Source: CADEED01 sp963711635
GTDB taxonomy: Bacteria; Pseudomonadota; Gammaproteobacteria; Steroidobacterales; Steroidobacteraceae
Length of the DNA: 64,000 bases
Assembly: GCA_963711635.1 (NCBI GenBank)
Contig: CAVQEZ010000006.1
Location: 115,372 to 179,371 of the forward strand
Reading direction: 5' to 3'
Position numbers and translations under genes: made by a program
Notes under the pieces: generated by a model
What the model was told of the DNA's origin: nothing
The model's database searches: none
The model's input: the letters and a program-made list of their open reading frames with translations, nothing else
In this document: positions 36,848 to 46,957 of the stretch, one piece after another
Numbering within the stretch: position 1 is the stretch's first letter
How the letters are laid out: the number at the start of each line of letters is the position of its first letter

Positions 36848-39722
36848 ATGCGGAAGAGTCCACTGCGCCCTCTCGTCTTGCTGCTGCTGCTGCCATGCAC
36901 GCAAGTCTTCGCAACTGAATTCCCCGAGGTATCGACCCGGCGCCTCGACGTCGGCGCGCCCGCGCAAATCATCCGCGACACGGACGGCGTGTCGCACATC
37001 TTCGCGACGACGGAACGCGACCTCTTGTTCCTGCAGGGCTACGCGCAGGCGCGCGACCGGTTGTTCCAGATGGACACGTTGCGCCGCCAGGCCGACGGCA
37101 CGCTCGCCGAGCTGCTGGGTTCGTCGGCGCTGCCCAGCGACATCCAGCTGCGCACCATCGGTATCCGGCGCGCCGCGGAGGCTTCAGTGCCGGCGCTTTC
37201 GGCGGCAACCCGCGCGGGATTGAAGGCCTTTGCGGAGGGCGTGAATGCGTATGCCACGTCGCAGCCGCTGCCGCCCGAATACCAGCGCATCGAAGTCACG
37301 CGCTTTCGCCCATGGACGGACGCCGATTCAGTGTCCATTTTCAAGCTGCTCACCTTTCAACTGTCGTTCGAGCTGAGCGAGTTGCAGGCGACGGTCGCGC
37401 TGCGCTCGTACCAGGCGGCGGGCGCGCAGCGCGGCTTCGATGGAACCAGACTCTTTCTCGAAGACGCGGTGCGTTTCGCACCCTTCGATACGGCGGCCAC
37501 GATCCCGGACGCGATGCAGCGGCCCGTGAAGCGTCGCGATGCGCGCACCACGACCCCACTCGACTCCAGCTATCTCGAGGACGCCACGCTCAAACTCGCG
37601 CGCGACTATCTCGACAAGCTGCGCGCGGCGCCGTTCGCCGAGGGCGCCATGAAAACCGGAGACGGCGATCGCGGCAGCAACCAGTTCGTGGTCGCGGGCC
37701 GCTTCAGCGTCACCGGCCAGCCGCTCATCGCCAACGATCCACACCTGGTGTTCACCGCGCCGTCGATCCTCTACAACGTCCATCTCGACGCGCCGTTGGC
37801 CGGCATCGAAGCGGTCGGCGCGACGCTGCCAGGCGCGCCCTACATCGTGCTCGGCAACAACGAGCGCCTGAGCTGGGCGCTCACGACGAACCCGCTCGAC
37901 ATCACCGACGTGTACCAGGAGCGTATCGTCAGCGATTCCGCGTCACCGAGTGGCCTTTCCACTGTGTACCAGGGCACGCGCGAGCACGTGGTCGCCTTGC
38001 CGCAGGTGTTTCGCGCCAATGTCGTCGGCGACGGAGTCAACGACAACCTGAACACGGTGCCGGCGGGCGGCGCCGTGCCGCGCGGCGGTGTTGATAGTCC
38101 CACGCCGCAACATGGGTCCCATTGTGAGCTTTGATCCCGCCAACGGCGTTGCCTTCAGCGTGCAGTACGCCGGATTCGGCGCCACGCGCGAAGTCGATGC
38201 GTTCCGCGGACTCACGCGCGCGCGCAACCAGGCGGAGTTCGTGAAGGCCTTGCAGTTTTTCGACGTCGGTTCGCAGAACTTCGCGTACGCGGATGTCGAG
38301 GGCAATATCGCGTACTACTCGAGCGGCGAGTTGCCGCTGCGTGAGGATCTCGAAGCGGGCGCCGTCGTGGGCCTGCCGCCGATGTTCGTGCGCAATGGCG
38401 AAGGCGGCAACGAGTGGGTGAAGGCCAGGGGCCGCGATGACTTTCGTTCTCTGCCGTTCGAGATCCTGCCGTGGGCGGAGATGCCGCGTATCGTCAATCC
38501 ACCGCGCGGATTCATCGTGAATTCCAACAACGATGTGACCGGCACCTCGCTCGACAACGATCCGTTCAACGAGCGACGTCCGAACGGCGGCATCCTGTAC
38601 TTCTCGAGTGGCTACTCACCCGGCGCGCGTGCGAGTCGCATCACCGAGCTGCTCGCGGAGCGCATCGCGAAACGCGGGCGCCTCACCACCCAGGACCTCA
38701 AGGAGATCCAGGCCGACACCGTGATGCGCGACGCACGCTACTTCACGCCCGCCATCACCACGGCCTTCGCCAACGCGCGCAAGGTAGGCGCGCACCCGGC
38801 GCTGGCGCAGCTCGCGGCCGATCCGCGCATCGCCGAGGCGGTCGGGCGGCTCGCGGCCTGGGATCAATCCACGCCGACCGGCATCCGGCAGGGCTTCGAC
38901 GCGAACGATTCTCCGCGCAAGCTGCGCGAACCGGACGCGCAGGAGATCCGGCACAGCGTCGCCGCGACGATCTACTCGGTGTGGCGCAACCAGTTCCTGG
39001 CCGACACGGTGGACGCAACGCTGCGCCGCAACGGCGTCACCGTGTTCAATCCCGTGGGCCGGGCGTTCGGGCGGCGCGAGATCCTGTCCGCGGCGCGCAA
39101 CTTGCTGGACAACTTCGACGAGCGGCGCGGCGTCGGCGCCTCGGGCGTGAATTTCTTCGAGGTGCCGGGCATCGATGACGCCGCAACGCGTCGGGATTTC
39201 CTGCTGTTGAACAGCGTCGGCAAGGCGCTCGACAAGCTGGCGGGCGACGCGTACGCGACCGCGTTCAAACGCTCCACCAACCAGGACGACTATCGCTGGG
39301 GCATGCTGCATCGGGTCATCTTCAACCATCCGCTGGGTGCGATGTTTCCCGAGTTCAATATTCCGCCGGCCGGCGGAGCGTTCCCGGCGCCGCTCGGGCC
39401 CACACTGCCCGGCATTCCCGTGGACGGCGGCTTCGAAACCGTGGACGTCGCCAACAACGCGTTCCTGGTCGACTCGCCCGATGCCTTCATCATTCTGGGC
39501 GGGGCGTCGCAGCGGTACGTGGCGCGTGCACGGCTCACCGGCAGGGGATTCGATGCCGAGACCGCGCTGCCGGGCGGCCAGAGCGGAGTTCCCGGTAATC
39601 GCTTCTACGTGAACCTGCTGGAGGAATGGCTGACGAACGACACGCATCCGTTGCGGGAAAACCGCGTGGAGCTGCTGTTCGACAGCGCGCAGGTCGAGAC
39701 CATCCTGCCGGCGAGGCGCTGA
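36848..39722 (+). CDS. Penicillin acylase-family N-terminal nucleophile hydrolase (one frameshift)
   Basis: Signal peptide (LRPLVLLLLLPCTQVFA), alpha chain with IIRDTDGVSHIFATTERDLL and GYAQARDRLFQMDTLRRQAD, then the beta-chain start RGSNQFVVAG with nucleophile Ser277. The frame changes near 38090 (AVPRGG to VLIVPRRNMGPIVSFD), and the second half includes PRGFIVNSNNDVTG and NPLGAMFPEFN-type text. Family members cleave amide side chains of beta-lactams or acyl-homoserine lactones after self-processing in the periplasm. Whether this one quenches AHL signals cannot be told. A terminator follows directly. Confidence 0.85.
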
Positions 39723-39724
39723 GC

Positions 39725-39776
39725 GATGACGAAGGGGCATTCCGAATGCGGAATGTCCCCTTCGTCGCATTTTTTC
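39725..39776 (+). terminator. Hairpin terminator built from a GGGGACATTCC palindrome
   Basis: GACGAAGGGGCATTCCG (39728-39744) pairs with CGGAATGTCCCCTTCGTC (39749-39766) with one bulged base, and is followed by GCATTTTTT. It is both a good intrinsic terminator for the acylase gene and another member of the GGGGAC palindrome family. Confidence 0.8.
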
Positions 39777-39832
39777 CGCACTGACACGAATCTGTCGCAG
39801 GGCTGAAGCAATCGGCTGGCGAAATCCGCCGC

Positions 39833-40849
39833 ATGATCGCCGCCAACACACATGCGCAAGCCGAGCGCGCCGTCCCGACCATCGGAGTCGTGTTCACCAC
39901 CTACAACCGCCCGCACGACCTTGCGCGCGTGCTGGCCGGATACGCGCGCCAGACCTATGGCCGCTTCGAAGTGGTGATCGCCGACGACGGTTCCGGGCAG
40001 GAGACTCGTGAATGCATCGAACGCGCACGACGCGACTGGCACCTCGACATCCGGCACGTGTGGCACGAGGACGATGGCTTTCGCAAGTGCAGGATCCTGA
40101 ATCGCGCCATCGAAGAAACCCGCGCCGAGTACCTGATCTTCTCGGACGGTGACTGCATCCCGCATCCCGAATTCATTGCCGGGCACATGGAGCTGGCGCG
40201 GCCGGGCTACTTCATCTCGGGCGGCTGCGTGCGACTCGGCGAGCAGGCCACGCGCGCCGTCCAGGCCGCCGACGTGCTCGACGGCCGCGCGTTCGACGCG
40301 CGCTGGCTGCTGGCCAATGGCGAGTCGGCGATGAACCTGCGCAAGTTGCGACTCTCGGCACCGCCGTGGCACAACGTGATGAACACCATCACCACCACGC
40401 GGCCCACCTGGAACGGTCACAACTCATCGACCTGGCGCGAAGAAGTGCTGGCGGTCAATGGTTTCGACGAGCGCCTGGGTTACGGCGGCCTCGACCGTGA
40501 ATTCGGCGAGCGGCTGGAACGCTGTGGCATGAAGGGCATACAGGCGCGGTACTCGCTGATCTGCCTGCACCTGGATCATCCGCGGCCGTATCGCGCGCGC
40601 GAGATCATGGACGCCAACATGAAGATCCGCCGCGACAATGCGCGCATCGCGTGCGCCGCACGGCACACGGACTGCGCGACTGAAATGGGGCCTGACCCCT
40701 TCGAGGAACTGGGGTCCGGCCCCATACCTGCCGCGCACGCCGCCGGTCAGCACGATGCGCATGGCCTGCTCGACCGACAGCTCCGTCTCGGTGACCCGGC
40801 TGCGCGGAAGGTAGACGGTGTATCCGCCGATCTGGTAACTCATGGGTAG
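39833..40849 (+). CDS. Family 2 glycosyltransferase, 3' end unclear
   Basis: IGVVFTTYNRPHDLARVLAG, FEVVIADDGSG, HVWHEDDGFRKCRILNRAIE and LIFSDGDCIPHPEFIAGH (DxD) are GT2 motifs; WNGHNSSTWREEVLAVNGFD and GYGGLDREFGERLE are the C-terminal catalytic half. Recognisable sequence ends near 40670. The frame then runs through the 40685-40725 palindrome without a stop and into the opposite strand of the DUF502 gene. It is a surface-polysaccharide or glycolipid transferase; donor unknown. The true stop may have been lost to insertion or sequence error. Confidence 0.8.
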   Translation: MIAANTHAQAERAVPTIGVVFTTYNRPHDLARVLAGYARQTYGRFEVVIADDGSGQETRECIERARRDWHLDIRHVWHEDDGFRKCRILNRAIEETRAEYLIFSDGDCIPHPEFIAGHMELARPGYFISGGCVRLGEQATRAVQAADVLDGRAFDARWLLANGESAMNLRKLRLSAPPWHNVMNTITTTRPTWNGHNSSTWREEVLAVNGFDERLGYGGLDREFGERLERCGMKGIQARYSLICLHLDHPRPYRAREIMDANMKIRRDNARIACAARHTDCATEMGPDPFEELGSGPIPAAHAAGQHDAHGLLDRQLRLGDPAARKVDGVSADLVTHG

Positions 40850-41302
40850 ATAGACGGCGACGAGATCGTCGCCGCCGCCTATCCCGAGCGTATTGGCATG
40901 CTCCTGGGTCACGAAGCCGATCAGCTTGCCGAAGCCGAGGTCGAGCGTGACCACGCGGTCGAGGTCGCCCTTCTTCTTCTCGGTGTTGACCAGCCGCGTC
41001 ATGTCGCGGATCGCGCTGTACACGGTCTTGACCACCGGCACGCGCAGCAGCAGCTCTTCGCCGAAGCCCAGCACGCGGCGAACCAGGAAGGCGTTCACCG
41101 CGAGGCCGATGAGGAACAGCAGCACGAAGCCGGTGATCAGGCCCATGCCCAGGAAGTAGTTAGACTCACCCACCACGAACTTGATGGGTTTCGACAGCAG
41201 GCTCTCGGTGGTCACGCCCAGCCAGTACACGAAGTACACGGTCAGGCCGATGGGCAGGATGGTGACCAGCCCCTTGAGCAGGATGCTGCCGACTGACTTC
41301 AT
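40424..41302 (-). CDS. DUF502 membrane protein, 3' end unclear
   Basis: MKSVGSILLKGLVTILPIGL, FLGMGLITGFVLLFLIGLAV, RVPVVKTVYSAIRDMTRLVN and GFVTQEHANTLGIG match DUF502 over its usual ~195 residues, with two membrane helices. After TELSVEQAMRIVLTGGVRGR (about 40727) the frame continues for another 100 residues that merely mirror the convergent glycosyltransferase. ATG 41302 directly follows the stop of the upstream methyltransferase. Function unknown. Confidence 0.8.
   Translation of the reverse strand: MKSVGSILLKGLVTILPIGLTVYFVYWLGVTTESLLSKPIKFVVGESNYFLGMGLITGFVLLFLIGLAVNAFLVRRVLGFGEELLLRVPVVKTVYSAIRDMTRLVNTEKKKGDLDRVVTLDLGFGKLIGFVTQEHANTLGIGGGDDLVAVYLPMSYQIGGYTVYLPRSRVTETELSVEQAMRIVLTGGVRGRYGAGPQFLEGVRPHFSRAVRVPCGARDARIVAADLHVGVHDLARAIRPRMIQVQADQRVPRLYALHATAFQPLAEFTVEAAVTQALVETIDRQHFFAPGR
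40685..40725. repeat. GGGGTCxGGCCCC palindrome between convergent genes
   Basis: ATGGGGCCTGACCCC (40685-40699) and GGGGTCCGGCCCCAT (40711-40725) are inverted repeats with one mismatch and an 11-base loop. No stop codon occurs in either convergent gene's frame across it, so both genes appear to read through. It shares the GGGGTC/GACCCC word with the decayed element after the pirin gene. Confidence 0.75.
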
Positions 41303-41303
41303 C

Positions 41304-42159
41304 TTATTTCTTGTCGGCTTCACGAAGCGCAGCGTCATGCGGTCGGACTCGCCGATGGCGTCGTACTTGGCGCGATCGAACGCGGGATCGGCGGGCTTGC
41401 CGCGCTTCGGATGACTGGCGCACCGGCGGCAGCGTCCACACGCCGAACGGATGATCCTTGGTGTCCTTCGGGATTGGCATTGATCTCGGACTTGCCGGCG
41501 AGCTTGAAGCCGGCCTTGTCCGCCAGCGAGATCAGGTCTTCTCGGTCGACGTAGCCGTTGAACACCGACGGATCCTGCCCGTCATTGCCGCGATGCTGCT
41601 CTACCGCGAGCACGCCACCCGGCTTCACGCTGTTGTAGATGTTCGCGAGATTGGCGTCGGCCGTGCCCTGGCGAATCCAGCCATGCATGCCACGCGCCAG
41701 CAGCACGAAGTCGAACTTGTTAGCCGGCAGTGGCTCGGCCTTGGCGCCCCAGTTCACCAGGTTCACCTTGCCGTAGACCTTTTCATCGGCCCACTTGGCG
41801 GCGTAATCGGCGCGATCCTTGCGCGCACCTTCGGAGAGGCCCGGATCGTTGAGATCCGCGGCCGTGGCGTAGAACTCGCCCTTGTTGGCGCTGGCATAGG
41901 GCGCGAGGATTTCCGTCCACCAGCCGCCACCGGGCTGGACTTCGAGGATCGTCATGCCGGGCTTGAGCCCCCAGAATGTGAGCGCGTCGACCGGGTGTCG
42001 CTGCGCGTCGCGTTCCTTGGCGTCGGCCTTGCGCCAGCTTCCGGACACGGCATACTCGATGGTCTGAACGGTTTTCTTGTCGGCGGCCGCGAAGCCGACT
42101 GCGGCGAGCATGGTGAAAGCGGCCAGCGTCATCGCTGCGGTGGTTTTCCTGAATTTCAT
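41304..42159 (-). CDS. Exported class I SAM-dependent methyltransferase (frameshifts near 3' end)
   Basis: Signal peptide (TTAAMTLAAFTMLAAVGFAAA), then DALTFWGLKPGMTILEVQPG, GGWWTEILAPYASANKGEFY and VLLARGMHGWIRQG, a periplasmic Rossmann methyltransferase family. The C-terminus is scrambled by indels near 41465, 41410 and 41312: the expected ending AIGESDRMTLRFVKP is present, but in the next gene's frame, and a TAA lies at 41304-41306, 1 base before the DUF502 start. The role of a SAM-type fold in the periplasm is unclear. Confidence 0.75.
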
Positions 42160-42277
42160 CGAAGATCCCTCTCGATTCGCTTTGCGGGGAACGCATGCTA
42201 ATGAATTCGCCCGCTGTCTGCTATTTCATTGGGGTATCGCTTCGGCGCATGCTGTGCGCGCTGAGCTGGGGGAGTGC

Positions 42278-43633
42278 TTGAAAACAGTGCCAGGTGAATC
42301 CTCGCTCGAGGACTTCGGCTATCGCCAGGAGCTGAAGCGCTCGCTCGGCCTCCCGGCCCTCATCATCTACGGCCTGCTGTTCATCAATCCCACCTCGCCG
42401 TTTTCAATATTCGGAATCGTCTTCAATCTCAGCCACGGCATGGTGCCGCTGGTGTACGTCATCGGCCTCGGCGCCATGCTGTTCACGGCATCGAGCTACG
42501 TGACCATGGCGCGCGCCTTTCCGGTGGCGGGCTCCGTCTATTCCTACGCCGGGCGTGGCATCGGGCCCGTGGCGGGCTTTCTGGCCGGCTGGGCGTTGCT
42601 GCTCGACTACGTGCTGATGCCGACACTTATCTATGTGTTGTGCGCCATCGCCATCGAGGCGCTGGTGCCGGGCGTGCCCCGGGCGCTTTCGATCATCGTG
42701 GTGCTGTGTTTCAACACCGGCATCAACCTGCTCGGCATCGAGGCCAATGCGCGCATGAACGCCATCATGCTGGCAATTGTCATGATCTTTCTCGCACTGT
42801 TCTTCGTGCTCGGCCTCATCGCGCTGTCGAACGGTGTTGCCGGCGCCCATCTGTCCACCACACCTTTTTATCAACCCGGGCACGTGAGCTCCGCGGTGGT
42901 ATTCGGCGCGCTCTCGGTGGCCACGCTGAATTTCCTGGGCTTCGACGGCATCTCCACGCTGGTGGAGGAAGCCCGCGATGGCGCACGGGCCGTGGGCCGC
43001 GCCATGTTGTGGTCGGTGTGCCTGGCGGCCCTGCTGTTCATCGCCGCCACCTACCTCGCCTCGCTGTTCGTGCTCGATCTCGAAAGTTTTCCGCCGGGGC
43101 CGGCCACCGACGGCGCCTTCTACAGCATTGCCGCGACCATCGGCGGGCCCTGGTTCCTGGCGGCCGCGTCATCGAAGGTGCTGGTGGCCGGAGTGGCGGT
43201 GGCCGCGGCGGCGCAGGTTGCGACTGCCCGCCTGATGTACGGCATGGCGCGCGATGGACGACTGCCGCGCCTGCTGGCGCATGTGAATCCGCGCCGGCAG
43301 GTGCCGCAGCGGGCCATCCTGCTGGTGGCCTTCGTCAACCTGGTGACCGGCCTGGTGTTCGCGCAGGAATTCGAGCTGCTCACCACGCTGGTGTGTTTCG
43401 GCGCGCTGGTCGGGTTCCTGCTCCTGCACCTGTCGGTGCTGGTGCACTTCGGCTGGCGCCAGAAGAGCGGGCGCTGGATGCTGCACGTGGCGGTGCCACT
43501 GGTCGGCGCCGCGATCACGGCCTATGTGTTGTGGAACATGGCGCGCAATGCGCAGCTGGTCGGCGTGATCTGGCTGGCGATCGGCATCGCGGCGACTTTC
43601 GCGGCGCGGCTGTTCCGGCGTCCTGGTAGTTAG
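42278..43633 (+). CDS. APC-superfamily amino-acid/polyamine permease
   Basis: About 451 residues and 12 predicted helices. SLGLPALIIYGLLFINPTSP, SSYVTMARAFPVAGSVYSYA and LNFLGFDGISTLVEEARDG are permease signatures (helices 1, 2 and 6). GMARDGRLPRLLAHVNPRRQ is the conserved loop after helix 8. The start is uncertain: TTG 42278 follows GGGGGAG closely, GTG 42287 is alternative, and no ATG is near. The family imports amino acids or polyamines. Stop TAG lies within a CTAACWA motif. Confidence 0.8.
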   Translation: MKTVPGESSLEDFGYRQELKRSLGLPALIIYGLLFINPTSPFSIFGIVFNLSHGMVPLVYVIGLGAMLFTASSYVTMARAFPVAGSVYSYAGRGIGPVAGFLAGWALLLDYVLMPTLIYVLCAIAIEALVPGVPRALSIIVVLCFNTGINLLGIEANARMNAIMLAIVMIFLALFFVLGLIALSNGVAGAHLSTTPFYQPGHVSSAVVFGALSVATLNFLGFDGISTLVEEARDGARAVGRAMLWSVCLAALLFIAATYLASLFVLDLESFPPGPATDGAFYSIAATIGGPWFLAAASSKVLVAGVAVAAAAQVATARLMYGMARDGRLPRLLAHVNPRRQVPQRAILLVAFVNLVTGLVFAQEFELLTTLVCFGALVGFLLLHLSVLVHFGWRQKSGRWMLHVAVPLVGAAITAYVLWNMARNAQLVGVIWLAIGIAATFAARLFRRPGS

Positions 43634-43640
43634 ATCGCAA

Positions 43641-44798
43641 TCACGGCCGGAACCAGGCGCTGCCGACCTGCAGATAGATGGCGGTCTCTCCGGAGCTGAA
43701 ACCCACGTCCATACCGGCGTGCATGCCGAACAGCCGTGCCAGCTGGTAGCGGAACCCCACCGCGCCGCTCCAGACGTCGCGAGTCGCCGAGAACAGGTTG
43801 CGATCGGTATGCGCGGTGCCGTAACCCGCCGCACCCAGCAGGCTCCAGCGGCCCTTGAACTGCCAGCGTGCTTCGATTTCCGAGGACGCCATCTCGTCGC
43901 CCTGGTAGCGCATGGCCGCGACGCCGCGCAGCTTGATGTACGGCCGCAGGAAGAACGGAGTGCCATCCGACGCCCACTGGTAATCGGCGCGCATGCCGAG
44001 CGTCCACTCGTCGCCCAGCGGAATCCAGCCCATGATCACCTGCTGGAAGCGCTCGAAATCCTGGCTGGCGCCGAACGATTCGCGCGCCACGAGAACGAAC
44101 GACTCCGAGTAGATGCCGCGCGTGGGCGTGAACAGGTTGTCGCGGCTGTCGTATTCGAGAATACCGCCGGGCGCGGAGATCTCGATGTCGACGCGGTCCA
44201 GCAGCCCGGGAAACAGCGCGTCATCATCCAGCTTCGGTTCCACCTTCGAATAGATGTAGCGCAGGCCGAGCGACCAGGGAGATTTCGGCTTTGGCTTCCA
44301 GTTCCCCTGCAGCATGGCCAGGGAAAATTCCAGCGAATAACTGATCGGCTGATCGAGCGACTCGCTGACGTCGCCCAGGCCGTAGAAGTCGAGGTTCAGA
44401 TCTCCGTAGCCCACGGCCGCCAAGGACTGCACGCGATCACCCATCCAGTGGCTGGAGTCGCCGGCGAACGCAGCCCAGGTGCCATTCTCGGTGGCGATGC
44501 CGCCGACCAGTGACATGTTGGGACGTGCGTATCCTTCGCTGCCGGCATCCTTGCGCGGCCGCACGAACATGCCCGCGAGACCGCCGCCATAACCCACGGC
44601 CGGCTCGGTGACCACCAGCGGAATGGGCAGGAAGGCGCGCGGATGCGCGAGAAAAGCGCTGAGGTCGATCTTGCCGTCCTGGGGATCGCGGAAGCGCGAG
44701 ACCGGAATCGTGGACGACTCAGACTGCGCCTGCGCGCATGCCAGGGACGGGGCGGCGAAGACGAGCGCCATGATCAGCTTGCGTAGGGCCGCTTCCAT
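43641..44798 (-). CDS. BamA/TamA-like outer membrane barrel protein
   Basis: 385 residues. Signal peptide (LIMALVFAAPSLACAQA), then no POTRA domain, but a barrel with PAVGYGGGLAGMFVRPR, GILEYDSRDNLFTPTRGIYS (the surface-antigen D15 motif) and MDVGFSSGETAIYLQVGSAW, ending in FRP. Such short Omp85 relatives lack chaperone domains and have unknown cargo. Convergent with the permease upstream by 7 bases. Confidence 0.8.
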   Translation of the reverse strand: MEAALRKLIMALVFAAPSLACAQAQSESSTIPVSRFRDPQDGKIDLSAFLAHPRAFLPIPLVVTEPAVGYGGGLAGMFVRPRKDAGSEGYARPNMSLVGGIATENGTWAAFAGDSSHWMGDRVQSLAAVGYGDLNLDFYGLGDVSESLDQPISYSLEFSLAMLQGNWKPKPKSPWSLGLRYIYSKVEPKLDDDALFPGLLDRVDIEISAPGGILEYDSRDNLFTPTRGIYSESFVLVARESFGASQDFERFQQVIMGWIPLGDEWTLGMRADYQWASDGTPFFLRPYIKLRGVAAMRYQGDEMASSEIEARWQFKGRWSLLGAAGYGTAHTDRNLFSATRDVWSGAVGFRYQLARLFGMHAGMDVGFSSGETAIYLQVGSAWFRP

Positions 44799-44869
44799 GC
44801 ACGGCGATGCTCGCGCCGCCGGCAGTGCCTCTCAATAAGCCCATCGACCCACAGACTTTGGAGGGGGAA

Positions 44870-44943
44870 TGGAGCGGGTGATGGGAATCGAACCCACGTT
44901 AGTAGCTTGGGAAGCTACAGTTCTACCATTGAACTACACCCGC
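44870..44943 (-). tRNA. tRNA-Gly (CCC)
   Basis: 74 bases read on minus: acceptor GCGGGTG pairing with CACCCGC, D-arm GTTCAATGGTAGAAC, anticodon stem GTAGC/GCTAC with loop TTCCCAA (anticodon CCC), T-arm TGGGTTCGATTCCCA, discriminator T and an encoded CCA (44870-44872). Confidence 0.93.
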
Positions 44944-45001
44944 GCCGAGAACCAGCGCGGCGAGAATAGCTGAGCCCTGGAGGGCTTCTCAACCGCACCG
45001 C

Positions 45002-45589
45002 ATGAGTCATTTGAAACCGTTGATAGTCATGGCATTGCCGCAGGAGTCGCGCGGCCAGCTGGAACGCGCCGGGGCGGCCGTGCTGTACACCGGCGTCGGC
45101 AAGGTGAACGCGGCCGCGAGTCTCGCGCGCCGCCTGGCGGAGCTGCGCTGCACGCGCAGCTCGCCGGGCATGGTGGTCAATCTGGGCACGGCGGGCAGCC
45201 GCAGCGTGGCTGCGCACTCGCTCGTGGCCTGCAATCGCTTCACACAGCGCGACATGGACGTGAGCGGTCTGGGCTTTGCGCGGGGCGTCACTCCGTTCGA
45301 TCCGGCTCCGGCGACGATCGAATTTCCGCCGGTGTTCGCGCAACTGCCGCAACTCATCTGCTCCACCGCGGACTCGTTCGCCACGCATCTGCACGAGGTC
45401 GATGGCGATATCGTGGACATGGAAGCCTTTGCTCTGGCGCGCGTGTGCATCGGCGAGCAGATTCCATTCGCATGTGCCAAGTACGTCACCGATGGCGCGG
45501 ACAGCGACTCGGCGTCGCACTGGGAAGCCGCGCTGGAGGCGGCAGCGCACAGCTTCGCGGCGCTGTATTCAACGATGGACGTCACATGA
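45002..45589 (+). CDS. MTA/SAH nucleosidase-like phosphorylase-family protein
   Basis: 195 residues, short for the family (about 230). LIVMALPQESRGQLERAGAA, LYTGVGKVNAAASLARRL, VNLGTAGSRSVAAHSLV and DGDIVDMEAFALARVCIGEQ (catalytic MEA segment) match the PNP_UDP_1 nucleosidases that split methylthioadenosine, SAH or futalosine. It overlaps trmB by 4 bases, coupling a nucleosidase that could clear SAH-type products with a SAM-using tRNA methyltransferase. Confidence 0.8.
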   Translation: MSHLKPLIVMALPQESRGQLERAGAAVLYTGVGKVNAAASLARRLAELRCTRSSPGMVVNLGTAGSRSVAAHSLVACNRFTQRDMDVSGLGFARGVTPFDPAPATIEFPPVFAQLPQLICSTADSFATHLHEVDGDIVDMEAFALARVCIGEQIPFACAKYVTDGADSDSASHWEAALEAAAHSFAALYSTMDVT

Positions 45590-46275
45590 GCGAGACCGGT
45601 CACCGCCCCATTCGCAGCTTCGTCATGCGCGCCGGACGCATGACCTCGGGCCAGGCACGTGCGCTCGAGGATCTGTGGCCGCGTTACGGAGTGGAGTTTT
45701 CGCCGGCACCGCTATCCCTGGACGCACTGTTCGGGCGTCAGGCGCCACGCACACTGGAAATCGGGTTCGGCAATGGCGAGCATCTCGCCGCGCTGGCCGC
45801 GGCGCACCCGGAACGCGATTACTTCGGCGTCGAAGTGCATCGGCCCGGGGTCGGCCACCTGTTCATGCTGGCGGCCACTAACAACCTCACGAATCTGCGC
45901 GCCAGCGCGCACGACGCTGTCGAGGTGTTGCGCGACCAGATCGCGCCGCGCGCGCTCGACGAGGTGCTGGTGCTCTTTCCCGATCCCTGGCACAAGAAGC
46001 GACATCACAAGCGGCGCCTGATCCAGCCGGCCTTCGTCGACCTGATTGCCACGCGCCTGGCGACCGGCGGCGTGTTGCGCCTCGCCACGGACTGGGAAGA
46101 GTACGCGCTGCAGATGCTCGATGTGGTCAGCGCCAGCCCGCAGTTCACCAATCTCTCACCCACGGGCGACTGGATGCCGCGCCCCGAGGAACGCGCGCCG
46201 ACGCGTTTTGAAAAGCGCGGCGCGCGTCTCGGTCACGGAGTCTGGGACCTCGCGTTTCGCAGGCTCACTTCCTGA
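45586..46275 (+). CDS. trmB: tRNA (guanine-N7)-methyltransferase TrmB
   Basis: 229 residues. RSFVMRAGRMTSGQARALED (start), LEIGFGNGEHLAALAAAHPE (SAM motif I), VLVLFPDPWHKKRHHKRRLI (family signature) and RLATDWEEYALQM are all present. It methylates G46 of tRNA. ATG overlaps the nucleosidase stop. Confidence 0.95.
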   Translation: MSETGHRPIRSFVMRAGRMTSGQARALEDLWPRYGVEFSPAPLSLDALFGRQAPRTLEIGFGNGEHLAALAAAHPERDYFGVEVHRPGVGHLFMLAATNNLTNLRASAHDAVEVLRDQIAPRALDEVLVLFPDPWHKKRHHKRRLIQPAFVDLIATRLATGGVLRLATDWEEYALQMLDVVSASPQFTNLSPTGDWMPRPEERAPTRFEKRGARLGHGVWDLAFRRLTS

Positions 46276-46307
46276 TCAGCCTGTCGGCGTATCGCGTACG
46301 CCGTGAA

Positions 46308-46957
46308 TCAGCCGCGTGGCGATCGATAGAAGTTCACCTGCACGAGGCTGCGGAAATTCTGCGTGCGAGGGTGCGTCGGATCGCGGCGAAACCAGCGGGC
46401 CTTGAGTTCCGGTGGTTGCTGGTAGCTGTTCCACTCGTCGATTGCGCGCCGCTCGATGCGGCGCGCCGCCCAGCGGCCCACGCTTTGCGCGAAGCGGTCC
46501 CGCCATCTCGGCGCGGCGGGACCGGCGTCAGCGTTTATCAGTGCGGGGTCGCGGGTTCCGACGGCGACCAGTTCTTTTTTTTTCCGGTCTCCACGTCCGG
46601 CTCGATCACCGCCCCGGACGGATCTGCGAGCGCTTCGCGGAAGGCGCGGACCCCCTCACCCAGCGCGAACTGCAGCCGCGCCGAATTGCGCGCCATGGCC
46701 GCCTGCGCGTCGCCGGCGCGCGAGCCCACCTTGCGTCCCGCACGCTGCAGGCTGTCGACCGGGTGGCTGAGCACGTCGCCGGTTTCCTCACCATTGATCT
46801 TCTTGACCGCGAACAGGCCGGCAACCGCGACAAGCGCCTCCGCCAGCAGCAACTGGCCCCCCGAGGAATTCACCAGGTCGCTGACTGGACCTTTCCGGAT
46901 CGCTTTTGGAACCTTTACGCCCGCGACCCGTTTTGGAATCTTGATTCGCTTCGACAT
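46308..46957 (-). CDS. Hypothetical protein with PKRVAGVKVPK start (frameshift at a 9-base homopolymer)
   Basis: Starts MSKRIKIPKRVAGVKVPKAI, a Lys-rich opening I have seen in proteobacterial hypotheticals, followed by LLLAEALVAVAGLFAVKK (hydrophobic) and helical text. The frame stops at 46538 just after a run of nine A (plus strand nine T at 46575-46583). Shifting by one base there gives a continuous second half, RWRDRFAQSVGRWAARRIER, AIDEWNSYQQPPELKARWFR and RTQNFRSLVQVNFYRSPRG, stopping at 46308. A homopolymer miscount is therefore likely. Function unknown. Confidence 0.6.

Noticed and set aside
44897..44905. GTTAG within tRNA-Gly as a CTAACWA site
   Set aside because: The flanking bases do not fit the motif and the sequence is explained by the tRNA variable region.
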